Source: Symbiodinium natans
Lineage: Eukaryota; Sar; Dinophyceae; Suessiales; Symbiodiniaceae
DNA length: 64,000 bases
Assembly (NCBI GenBank): GCA_905221605.1
Contig: CAJNDS010002734.1
Location: forward strand, 562,279 to 626,278
Direction of reading: 5' to 3'
The notes under the pieces: model-generated
Seen by the model: only the letters and a program-made list of their open reading frames with translations
Databases searched by the model: none
What the model was told of the DNA's origin: nothing
Position numbers and translations under genes: made by a program
Shown: piece after piece, positions 30,735 to 40,270 of the stretch
Layout: each line of letters opens with the position of its first letter
Numbering within the stretch: position 1 is the stretch's first letter

Positions 30735-32715
30735 AGGCGAATGGGCTCCCCAATTCCGAAGGCCTGCACAAGGCGCCTGGTGGAGAGGAGGCAGTTCCTT
30801 CTTGCCTTGAGCCACAAGTCCGGCGAACCGTCTTACAGCTTTGGTCATCACATACGAAGTGTACATGCCCCGCCCAAAAACCCGAAAAAAAACCAACGGC
30901 AATGGCTCCGCTGTTTGCCAACTTGCTCAGGCTTTCTGCAAGATCTCTGGCAAGCGGAGCTCTGACAGTCCGAAGCCCCCCTTCCAGGTCACGAATGCGT
31001 AGCCGCTCGCAGTGGAGAAAGAGGCGAGGCGAGATCGACGTAAGCCCTGTGCCATAGACGACGTCACCCACGACCGGGCGTCCTATGCTTGCGAGGTGCA
31101 CGCGAATTTGGTGGGTCCGACCAGTCAGGATCCGCACCCGAAGGAGGACCAGCTCTGTGTCTGGTAGAGAGGTGCCAGCATCGTACCGCGATTTCACCAG
31201 GTAGACCGTGCAGGCATCGCGACCCCTGGTGACTGAAACCTCCGTGCGAGAATTCAGCCCATCCACGCCAGTCGTAAGCAGCGGATGGGAGATCTTTCCA
31301 GTCGTTCCCACCTCCCCCAGGGGAGCGCCTTGGCACAAACAGATGTACTCCTTCCGCACGAGGCGGCCAGCAAACTGTGCCTGGAGATACCTCGCGGCAA
31401 CCTGACCTACCGCAAATGGAAGAACTCCGGAGGTTGGGGCATCCAATCGCGAAACAACGTGGAAAGCTGCCCCTTGTGCACTGGCAGTTATGGCCATGGC
31501 AGTCCTTTCAGTCGTCACTCCTGGCGGCTTGGACACTACAACTAAGCCCGGCTGGTTGACAAGGATGTTCTCTTCTTCCAGCCCTTCACATGTAGCAAGG
31601 ATGCCTTCCTGGGGCAGATGCCGTGCCCACAAGTCCAACAGCTTCGAAAGCAGGCGCTCGGCACGCTCAGCGCCGGCTTCGCCCGCGTGCTCCTTTACGG
31701 CCTGCAGCACGGAGCCCGCCATCGCCGCGTCGGGTATGATGTCTTCAGAGAGCTGCCACTCCAGCAGGCGCAGCGTCGCCTCCCAGGACTGGCAGATGTG
31801 AGCCGTGGTGGCACAGCAGACTCCTGGCTCAATCTTCTTCTGGCACAAGCCCTCGAACAAGCACAATGCTGCCTCCCAGCGTTCTGTGCATGATGAGATG
31901 GCTGCATTGTAGCACACAGCATTGCGCTCTAGAGATTCCTCTGTTACTTGCTCCAGGAGTGCAACTGCTGCCTGCCACCTCTGCGAGCATGCGCTGACAG
32001 CGGAACCGTAACACACAAGGTCCGGTGAGCATTGAGGCCTTGGACTCTTTCGCATCGAGGACAACAACGCAATGGAGCAGGGCCACTCCGAGCCCTTCTC
32101 ACAAGCAGACATCACTGGAGCGCAGGTGAAGCGAGTGGTTTTGCACAGGGACTCGTGCTGTGAGAGAGCCCTCGCCCACTGGTGCTGATGAGAGTGGGTG
32201 TCGAGAAGCGCGGTGTGTACGACATCGTTTGCACCAACACGAATTTGCTGCATCCTACGGATGCAATCCAGTGCCAGCAGCCAATGGGCCAAGCCACGCA
32301 TCACAGACCCGAAGGTGTATTCGTTTGGGCTGATTCCCGAGTCTTCCGCTTGCTGCAGCATCGACAGCGCTGTAGGCCAAGGGCCACCAACTGAAGCTGA
32401 CTTGACAGAAGTGATCGCGGCGGAGTAGTGGAAGACATCGGCCTCAATTCGCCCAGACCCGATCAACTCCAGCAACTGCAGGGCCAAGTCTGGACGATGG
32501 GCCTTGGCGACGGCTCGCAGTACCAGCGTCCACCTTCCCGTGCCCCAGCTACGGCAGCTCTCGGCCACGGTAGCTGCGACCTGCCCTTTCCTGGCAGGGG
32601 CGCCGAGCCGCAGGAGCTCCCCGACGTGTTCCATCATGGGCGCTCCCAAATCATGACCTCGGGCCCTTGGCGGCACCCGAGAGCCTAGAGAAATACTTAA
32701 GGGAATATGTTTCAA
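30703..32715 (-). CDS. PPR-repeat / RluA-type pseudouridine synthase fusion
   Basis: A 670-residue frame with no intron. Residues about 40-345 are pentatricopeptide-like helical repeats ('DVFHYSAAITS', 'SPNEYTFGSVMRGL', 'DLVCYGSAVSACSQRWQAAV', 'NAVCYNAAISSCTERWEAAL'), which bind RNA bases one by one. Residues about 370-600 are an RluA-family pseudouridine synthase: 'VVVSKPPGVTTE', the catalytic loop 'SRLDAPTSGVLPF' with the active-site Asp near residue 420, 'GRTHQIRVHLASIGRPVVGD' near 535, and 'LFLHCERLRI'. The enzyme turns uridine into pseudouridine; the repeats probably choose the RNA, most likely organellar. The start could be 32715 or the 'MM' near 32638. I see no clear transit peptide. 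The last dozen residues derive from an M1 element, so the true end may be spliced. Confidence 0.9.
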   Translation of the reverse strand: MKHIPLSISLGSRVPPRARGHDLGAPMMEHVGELLRLGAPARKGQVAATVAESCRSWGTGRWTLVLRAVAKAHRPDLALQLLELIGSGRIEADVFHYSAAITSVKSASVGGPWPTALSMLQQAEDSGISPNEYTFGSVMRGLAHWLLALDCIRRMQQIRVGANDVVHTALLDTHSHQHQWARALSQHESLCKTTRFTCAPVMSACEKGSEWPCSIALLSSMRKSPRPQCSPDLVCYGSAVSACSQRWQAAVALLEQVTEESLERNAVCYNAAISSCTERWEAALCLFEGLCQKKIEPGVCCATTAHICQSWEATLRLLEWQLSEDIIPDAAMAGSVLQAVKEHAGEAGAERAERLLSKLLDLWARHLPQEGILATCEGLEEENILVNQPGLVVVSKPPGVTTERTAMAITASAQGAAFHVVSRLDAPTSGVLPFAVGQVAARYLQAQFAGRLVRKEYICLCQGAPLGEVGTTGKISHPLLTTGVDGLNSRTEVSVTRGRDACTVYLVKSRYDAGTSLPDTELVLLRVRILTGRTHQIRVHLASIGRPVVGDVVYGTGLTSISPRLFLHCERLRIRDLEGGLRTVRAPLARDLAESLSKLANSGAIAVGFFSGFWAGHVHFVCDDQSCKTVRRTCGSRQEGTASSPPGALCRPSELGSPFALLGRFMAICK

Positions 32716-33369
32716 TTTGTTTCAAGGTTTCAATACCCAAGACAGGGTGGGGGGCTCGGAATTTTAGCTCCAAAAAAAGCCAAGCTCGAGCCGAATACCC
32801 CCTTTGGGGCCCTGGCGACGGCGAGATTGGGTTCTTGGGTTTGGGGTTTCAGGCTGCTTCAGGTCAGGCTTTTTTAAGGGCTTTACCGGGGGGGGCACCC
32901 GGGGATGTGCGCTTCTGGGGAGAGCCACAACCCTTAAGCCGCTGTGCAAAAGGAGCAGCACACACGACGCGCAAAGAGCTCCTTCTGTGGGCTCTTGGCA
33001 ATGTTCGCATCGAGAAAGGCCGAGCATCTCGGCAGTCAGAGGGGTATTCTTGCGACTTGGCCGGGGGGGGGGAAGTTGATCTCAATTCTGCTGGCCCTTC
33101 CTGCAATTCTCACCAGGGAATACACGAAAACACGCCCCAGGACTACAATGGAGACCCTCTGACTCCCCATCGAACTCCCTAGCACAGCTCGCGCAGAGCT
33201 CTCAAGCAGCTTGGCCAGCGACGCGCGTGAGAGAGGTTCCTGGCTTCGCCGCCGGCGCCTGCACGAAGCCGGTGGCAGAGAGTAGCAGCTTGGGTCTCAT
33301 AGGCTTTCGGGTTTAGGATGTTTAGGTTTAAGGATTAGGGTTATACACCCTCATGTACCCTCAAGCTAC

Positions 33370-34550
33370 CATCAACCCTCACCAGGTATGTTTATGCAGG
33401 TATCCAGCAGCACAGCCAGTTCTGTGACTACGACGCTGCCTGAGGTGGGGAAGCAAGAAGCTGACCAACTCTTGACCTGAGTCGACTGGGCGACCGGCCA
33501 CATTCCGAGAATGAAGCCGTGTGCAACATTGGCGTGCGCAAGACGGCGTGGGGGGCCCCAGGCTGGAGAACTTCTCAAAGATCCCATCGCAGCCTCCCAT
33601 GGACATGCTTGGGAAGACCTGGGGGGCCCGCCGGGAGGGGGATCCACACGTTGCTCCAACAAGGCCAACCCCCCTCGCCTATCACAAGGTACTGGTCTGC
33701 GGGGCCCAGGCCCCTTCTCTTGACCTTGGCACATCTCGGATCCGCCTGTTTGCCACACAGTTGACATGGCTCCTACGCTTGCCTCGGCTTCCGCGGAGAT
33801 CTTCTGCTCGGTGGCCTCCCCCCCAAGGCGCCCAAAAAACAAAATGCCCCCCCCCTTCACATCTGCCGAAGTTCGTGGCACCTTCCGGGAGGCGTCCTTC
33901 TTGTAAGCAAAGTCCCCGAGGGAGCGCGACAGGTTCTGAAGGGACATGCCGCTAACATGTGCTTTGCTTGAAGGGCTGCTACAAACATGAGGAGCAATAA
34001 TGCTTCCATATGTTTCGTTATGTTTTCCCCATGCTTTTGGTAGTCAAACCAAGGGGAGGGTCGCTGTTCCAAGAGGCGCACGAGGTTGCCGTCGACGCGG
34101 CCGTCGGGGGAGACGAAACCACCGGCCTCACCAAGCCGAGGAAGTCAGGATGTTCAGAGGCGCATGCCCTTTAAGGCTCCCTTCAGGGGACCTTTTTCTG
34201 CAAGTTTGAGGTAGCTCAAATAAATGTATGTTCTTCTCTCTCTCTCTCTCTCTATATATATATACACAAAAAAGGCCGTATACGTGTATTCGTATATACT
34301 ACTATGTTCATACCCCCACCCTCGACCTTGACCCTCGCTTCCCCTCGCTTCCCCCGGCCTTCGTGATCCGTCTGTGCTCACTCTTCAGTTCGGGCTTGTG
34401 GTCGCGCGACAAGTCTTGGGCACGGCCTCCCCTGTCACACGTGCTGGAGAGGCAACATCCGAGATTGCACGAAGAGCTCTGGAAAGCCAGCCCCCATACC
34501 TGGCCAGCACACATCGGGAGTCGCCGGCGTTTGCGCAGAACACCTGACGC
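33370..34550 (-). CDS. PP2C-family protein phosphatase
   Basis: Exons carry successive motifs of metal-dependent PPM/PP2C Ser/Thr phosphatases. About 34549-34510: 'VFCANAGDSRCVLA'. About 34440-34364: 'LSRDHKPELKSEHRRITK'. About 34130-34086: 'AGGFVSPDGRVDGNL'. About 33935-33888: 'NLSRSLGDFAYKKDASRK'. About 33815-33783: 'ATEQKISAEAE'. About 33620-33567: 'MGGCDGIFEKFSS'. About 33475: 'QELVSFLLPHLR'. The joins RITK/AGGFV, GNL/NLSRSLGDF and RK/ATEQKISAE keep frame and give the standard order. One donor is GC ('ACGAAG|GCC') and another GT. The N-terminal metal-binding motif (DGHGG) was not found; coding-like text at about 34860-34780 ('LKMLPELLLGDACGGAEQA') may be an earlier exon. The final GCDN motif was not located, so the gene model is partial. 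Confidence 0.75.
34234..34264. repeat. (CT)n(TA)n microsatellite
   Basis: A run of CT dinucleotides passes directly into TA dinucleotides, between PP2C exons. Confidence 0.9.
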
Positions 34551-35047
34551 AGGGAGCCGCGTTCTGGGGTACACTGGGCGCTCCTTCAGACCCTGGCTCT
34601 GCAAGATTCCACAAAACGATCCGAGAGGAGGCATCCCCTTTTTTCCTTCTCCTCGCTTTTGGCGCGGGGCGGGGCGCAGCTCTCCAGAGCCCCCATGGAG
34701 GGGGAGGGCCCCGGACCGCACGCTGCGGGGAAGCTCAGGCTGGAAGCTCGCGCTGGACTCCAGAATCTGAGGTCTTTCTTGATGCCATGGCCTGCTCAGC
34801 ACCTCCACAAGCATCTCCGAGCAGGAGCTCCGGAAGCATCTTCAGGCACCTCCTGTTGCCATGTCTGGCCCTTCTCAGCTCACGATTCCGCCAGGCTCAG
34901 CTCATCCTCCTGAGGACAACTGGCCCACAAACATCATCGCTGGAACTCGCTTGCCCTCGACAATCACTGGGCGATCAGTGCACCAGAGGCACCTTCATCG
35001 GCTTGCAGAAGGTACCGCAGGACTGGCCTCCTTGAAGGGGGGGGGGA

Positions 35048-35130
35048 CTTGGAGGTTCATGGTACCCAGGAACCCAACTATAACCGTACTTATCGCCCAA
35101 TGATAAGCCTAGTAGGGTACCTAAGGGCAC
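35048..35130. mobile_element. Divergent M1-related element
   Basis: Opens with 'ACTTGGAGGTTCATGGTACC'. The interior 'CTTATCGCCCAATGATAAG' resembles the copy in the solute-binding-protein intron. The right terminal repeat is not clear. Confidence 0.45.
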
Positions 35131-35239
35131 TTCTTGCAACATCATGCTTCGATCAGTTTCCAGGGCGCGGGCCATTGAGGCTTCATTCCGAACAGGTACG
35201 GCAGGCCTGGCACAGCAAATAGTGGGGACATACATGTGG

Positions 35240-36130
35240 AGAACAGGTCGATCTTACAAGTATCAGGCATGAGTATGATATCCTGGCATTATTCCACTTA
35301 TGATATTGCAGTATTCGGGTATGCTATCCCACTCTTCTTGTTTTGTTGCTATCTTGTTAGATGCTTACATTGCAATCTTGTTATATATGGTTCTATGGTT
35401 ATAGCCAGTAATGGTGTTACAGCGTTGTAGTGCGGTACCGATGCGGTGTTACAGCGTGAAAGTGTTCTAAACGTGTTCTTGTGTTTCATCATCATCTTTC
35501 TACGAGGTTCTATACTGACCTGATCTGACGACCCTACGAGCTTACTAGCACATTCTCACATTATCCTCCGGATGCCTTGTGACACAGGGCTGGTGCACAG
35601 CACCGATGGATGCCAGGGGCGTCCGCTGCCTCCACGTGCCGATGTCGACTCGACGACTCGCGACTCATGCGTGCGGAAGTATTCGCGGTCGTTTTGTAGC
35701 ATGTTCGTAGCATTTTCGCAGCAGTTTCGTAGTAGCTTCGCGGTGGCTCCGTCGGAGTCTCGAAGTCGTCTCGTACAAGAAGTAGCTACGTTGCGGGCTG
35801 CCTCTTCACGGCCGCTGCCCAGCCTGGGCTCTCTCCAGCTGGGCCAACACATGCCAACACAACTCCCCGACAGGTGGCATGATGAAGTAGGGTGTAGATT
35901 TCTTGTACCCCCCCTATACCCCCCTTATATGCACCCCAAAAAAAGGAACCTTATATACACTCACCAGTAGCAGTAACATACACCCTGCTTAAGATATTGG
36001 GCATCCTCTCTGGGGCACCTTGAAGCCAAGGCCGCTGCCTTGGAGCACGGCGAGCTTTCTCACCGGGCCTTCTTTCAGCAGCCTCTGAACACAAGGGCTC
36101 TGTGGTCCACAAAAGAGCACCCTAAAAAAG
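35240..36130. other. Gap without a supported gene
   Basis: 35240-35560 is AT-rich. 35640-35790 holds an irregular run of 'TAGCATTTTCG'-like words. 35888-35960 has M2-like 'ACCCCCCCTATA' remnants. No reading frame convinces me. Confidence 0.3.
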
Positions 36131-36589
36131 AGCCTAATATTGTGATTCATCGTCATGACAACCCGAGATTTTCCCAAATTTCTTGCCTGAAGGTGCAGAG
36201 AGTCCATCTCCACGCCGCAGGGATGTCGGGGCCGGAAGAGGGCTCCTGAGCTGTGGGCGCAGCGGCCCTTTCAAGGATGCGGGCCATGCGGATGTGAACT
36301 CGCACACGGCGAGCCTCAAAAGTCTCGCCATCCGACCTAGGATGGGTCTCAGATCAAGTCAGAAAACGCCATTTCGAACACGATGGTCTTCGGTGTTCTT
36401 TCGGCATGCTATGATATCAAAGCACTCACAAGGCTGCGGCAGGAACTTGCGCGCACGCGCGTGGCTGGCCGAGGGAGGCGGAGCAGGCGGCGCGGGTGTT
36501 TGCCACACCTGAGCCAGGAAGCAGAATCCAAAAAAACCTTAGAAGAGTCCAAACCCTCTCGCAGAATGGGTAGAAAAGTTCTCATCCTT

Positions 36590-37045
36590 CACAAGTCTTT
36601 CGCCTCGATGTCGTCGAGGGGCATGGGCCGAGGCAGAGCCTTTTCCTTGGAGATGGTCAAAGCTCTGAGAAGTGCCACGTTTCTTTTTGACACTGTTACT
36701 TGGAGGTTCATGGGTACTTCTAAGTAGGGGTTGGAAGTAGGGTAACCCTGGCTGTTGCCATATTTTTGGTACTCCCAACCCCACTTGTAAGTACCCATGA
36801 GCCTTCAAGTAGTGTACGGGTTGCTTGCACTCTCTCAATGACATGGTCTGAGAACGCGTCTGGCGAGTCTCGCTCCATGCCCTTGTGACGCTCGGGGACG
36901 TTCCTGGAGGAGGGGTCCAAGGTCCAAACCACGGGCAGCTGCAATACGTCCCATACGTCCCATACATCCCCTGGATTGACGCACGAGCTCGAACAAGGAG
37001 GCTTTGTGCACGGACAGATGCCCCTCCACATCCGAGGCCACATTG
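36590..37045 (-). CDS. Exons of an unidentified gene around an M1 element
   Basis: Three coding-like pieces: 'ASDVEGHLSVHKASLFELVR' (about 37041-36975), 'VPERHKGMERDSPDAFSDHV' with 'IERVQATRTL' (about 36910-36820), and 'VALLRALTISKEKALPRPMP' with 'LDDIEAKDL' (about 36690-36595). The second and third are separated by the M1 copy 36698-36811, which would therefore lie in an intron. The family is not recognised. Confidence 0.4.
36698..36811. mobile_element. M1 inverted-repeat element in a probable intron
   Basis: Starts 'TACTTGGAGGTTCATGGGTA' and ends 'GTACCCATGAGCCTTCAAGT'. Termini pair with one or two mismatches over about 20 bp. Confidence 0.85.
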
Positions 37046-37059
37046 TGCTGTCACATTGG

Positions 37060-37560
37060 TGCTATATATATATATATGTATGTATATACATTCATAAGAT
37101 ATAATACACAGGTGTCACATTATGAGGCATTGTGAAAATCGTGCACATATGGAGCGCGCTCGCGGCTGTGGAGCCACTGGGCTGCCGGCACTTCCGGGCT
37201 GCCAGGGAAGCTTGACCTGGGCTTTTGCTTCATAGGGAAAAAGGCTGATGGAGGGTCGGTGCCTAGGGAACCTTAGGGAAGCTTAGGGAAGCTTAGGGAG
37301 GAGTAGAGGGGTACATGAAGGAAGCTTGGGTTACAGACCCTCCTCTGAACCCCCCCCTTCCTGCCTTAGGAACCCTATATTTTGCCATCGCCAGGGGTAT
37401 AGAGTCGAAGAATCGAAGCCCACAATCACTGCCGAAGGCACATGTCCAGGAACTCCATCTCCGCGCGGAACCTCCAGAGACATAACGCGAGAAAACTACC
37501 CCAAAAAAAACTCAAAGAGCAGAAATCCTGGTAATATATAGAAAACACAGAGCCATGTCA
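37060..37560. other. Gap without a supported gene
   Basis: Holds a short TA run (37064-37090) and a local 'CTTAGGGAAG' triplication (37270-37300). No supported coding exon. Confidence 0.3.
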
Positions 37561-37719
37561 AGCAGTGGCGAAGACATCTATGCGCGCCTGGCCGCGGCCG
37601 TCGTATACGGCTCCAGCTCCGCGGCGTCCGCGGCATCGGCCCCTTGGAGATCCCCGTGCAGGGCTTCCCCTTCTTGGACCTCTCGGAGAGGATGACAAAG
37701 GCACGTCGGAAGGGCACGG

Positions 37720-38920
37720 GAATTCCCCGCTTTTAAGGCGCTTCTTGTCACTCTTGAGCTGCTCAACGTGCTCTCTGGCCTGGCTCATGTCAAGCCGGGG
37801 CCTGACAGCACCAGCAGCGACTTCCAGGGAAGAGATGGTCCAAGAGCAAAGGGGGATGTACAGGGGGGGGCCGCGCCTCTGCAGCTCCACTGGCTCCACC
37901 GGATCCATGCCCTCCCGTACCTGCGAGGTTTCTGGAAGGCCAAGGGAAGACGAGGGGGGGAAGACCAAGGGTGGGAAGAAGGCAGAAGGCAGATGTGAAG
38001 GCATTTCAAGGGGAGGTGAAGGATGCCTCCGACTTCGACTCCTGGCTCAAGGCGCCCTCCCCGCCGTTGCGGGTGCCGCTGCCGCAGCCGCTGCTGCGGT
38101 CGCTGCTCTTCTGCAGGATCCTCGGGGGCTCGGGCTCCACGGTGTGGGTCGCGTACCAGGTCGGAACTGCGGAGCACTCCTTCCGTCGAAGCTTGTAGAG
38201 GACCCGCCCCCGCTCTCGAGAGGTCTTGCGCCGCCGCACCTTCCGCGAGCTTGGGGCTGAGGCCGGGGCCGTTCCTTCGCTGGTACCGGCACCCGCGGTC
38301 TCTCGAGCTCCCTCTGGCGCCTCGCGCGCCTCGCGCGCCTCGCTGGCACGCATGGAGCGGAAGCTGTCCGAGGAGGTCGCGCAGCTCACGTCGCCAAGGA
38401 CCGCCGAATCCAGGTCCCAGGGATCGCTGGTGCCACCGAATTCGCCCTCCTCCCGTTCCAGCGAGTCGCGCTCGCGGCAGAAGAAGCAGCGGACGCGGCC
38501 CACGCAGTGTCGCGGACGGGACGCAACTGCAGGCCGCCGGGAGATGGTGTCGGACACCCAGTCCTCGTCCTGAGGATCCGACCACCTCCCGGCCAGGAGG
38601 TCACGGACGGCCGCCCCGCAGGCGAGATGGGCCTCCAGCTGCGTGCGGCACTGGCGCAGGGCATCGCGGTTGCTGTGCAGATTCTTGTGGCAGAGCCTCA
38701 AGGAGGCTTCGCAAATCCCGAGCACATCCCAGGCGCGGCACGCGTGACTCTGCAGGAGGGAGCTGGCTGCGGGATCCGGGAAGCGGCGCCAGGAGAGCGG
38801 GAGGCATTGGCTGCCAAGTTGGCTCGGGGCGTCTGGCTCCGGCTCACCGCGCAGCAACCGCCGTCGGCTTGGGGTGAAGAGCTCCTTCACGTCCAACATG
38901 GCATTGCTCGGCCGTCTCAA
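37720..38920 (-). CDS. Unidentified Arg/Ser-rich protein
   Basis: The frame 38920-38006 is open for 304 residues from a good Met ('MLDVKELFTPSRRRLLRG'). It has a Cys-containing helical part ('CRAWDVLGICEASLRLCHKN'), an acidic Ser-rich middle ('TSDPWDLDSAVLGD') and a basic stretch ('SSRKVRRRKTSRERGR'). It probably splices before its stop to a downstream exon (about 37920-37720) with 'DMSQAREHVEQLKSDKKRLK', a likely coiled coil. The opposite strand is also open here because the stretch is GC-rich; the minus reading is preferred because of its Met and more protein-like content. No family is recognised. Confidence 0.45.
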
Positions 38921-39379
38921 GTCATGGCTACGGGCTACTGCAGGTGAAGCTTAGACTATCGTGGGGGAGTACGCAGGGAGAACTGCTCAGGGCTGATGGA
39001 CAACTACAGAGTACCCACCCCCGTGAAGTGGAAGTCAGGGTGAGTACGAGAAGCTCGTCAATCCCTTCCGAATTGCACAGGCAAGCTGCTGCAAGCGGTG
39101 GCGTTAAAGCTCTGACTGAACAAACCTACAGTCTCCCATGGACAAGAGGATACACTAGGCCATCATAAAAAGCATTCAGGTCAGCGGTGAGCCCTCGCTG
39201 CTTACCACTCACTCTCCACTTTTCGCCGGCAGAAGCTGGCAACATTCAAAGGGCGCGCAGAGTACACTGTGGTCATCATTTGCTGAGACTGATGACTGAC
39301 AATATGTCCATCAACGTCCATCACCGCGAGCGGCGCTGCTCATGCTCCTGCGCCCGCGCCAAGTTCCTCAATGCTCATC

Positions 39380-40217
39380 CCTCCAGCGTCAGATCTCGCG
39401 GTTTCTCTCGAAGGCCGTGTGCTTGCAAATCTCCAGTGACTGCGTCATTGCAAGCGATTTGTTCACGCAGTTTTCCGTCGCTTCTTGGGCCAGCAGCCAT
39501 GTTTCCTCAACACGCCTGGGCAGTGCATAGGATTCAAAAACAAATGTCATGACAAGCACCAGCTGCGAAGGAGCCACAGCTGACTGGAAAGAAGTCGTCC
39601 AGCATTGCTACAATGCCTGCCATGACATCCCAGGACACCCAACTGCCATCAGACTGCGTCCCAGCCTGCATAGCTACTTCGCTTATGTCCCGGCTGCTTT
39701 GCACGTCGAGCCTGAAGCAGTGCGAGAACTCATTCGCGTTCGCGGCAGAGCTGTATCTCAACGGGCTTAACTGCAGTCAAAAAGCTGAGAACATGAAGCC
39801 TGCTGTGGTGGCACGTGCCCTGGGCGGACATGCACGGGCAAGCATTGGCATCAGCCTGAAAAAGACGCGATCACGCACTGCCCGTGCCTGATGCTGAGAG
39901 AGGCCGGGCACGCCACCGTGCTTGAAGCCAGGCTTGCTTGCAATGCAACAGCGGCCGGTGGCACCTGAAGTCCACCCCATGTCATGGGACTGCGAAGCTG
40001 TCTGCACATCCTTTGAACCATATACTATCGCATACCTACATGACTTCAATCTAAACTTATAGGCCTTACACGTTCTATCCTCCCTTCGCTCGGCTGCGCG
40101 CATTCTGCACCCGCGCAGTCGCGTCGGAGCCCGATGCCGTGGAAGGAGCAGGTGGCCCAGCAGGGCCACCTCGCACCGCGGGCCCAGATTCCGTGGAGCC
40201 CGGGGCATCCATTGCAA
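39380..40217 (-). CDS. Unidentified gene, two or more exons
   Basis: Coding-like pieces: a long frame 40217-39777; 'ANANEFSHCFRLDVQSSRDI' with 'SWDVMAGIVAMLDDFFPV' (about 39740-39590); and 'FVFESYALPRRVEETWLLAQ' with 'ATENCVNKSLAMTQSLEICK' (about 39560-39395). They look like genuine helical protein, but I cannot name them or fix the joins. Confidence 0.35.
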
Positions 40218-40270
40218 AAGATCGGGGAAAAAAAACCGAAACCCCCCCCCCCCCGGTGCCCCTTCTAAGC

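Noticed and set aside
37565-38877. Plus-strand frames of 231 and 284 residues opposite the Arg/Ser-rich gene
   Set aside because: GC-rich shadow frames, extremely Arg/Pro/Ser-biased and without a domain. The minus reading has a good Met and more protein-like content.
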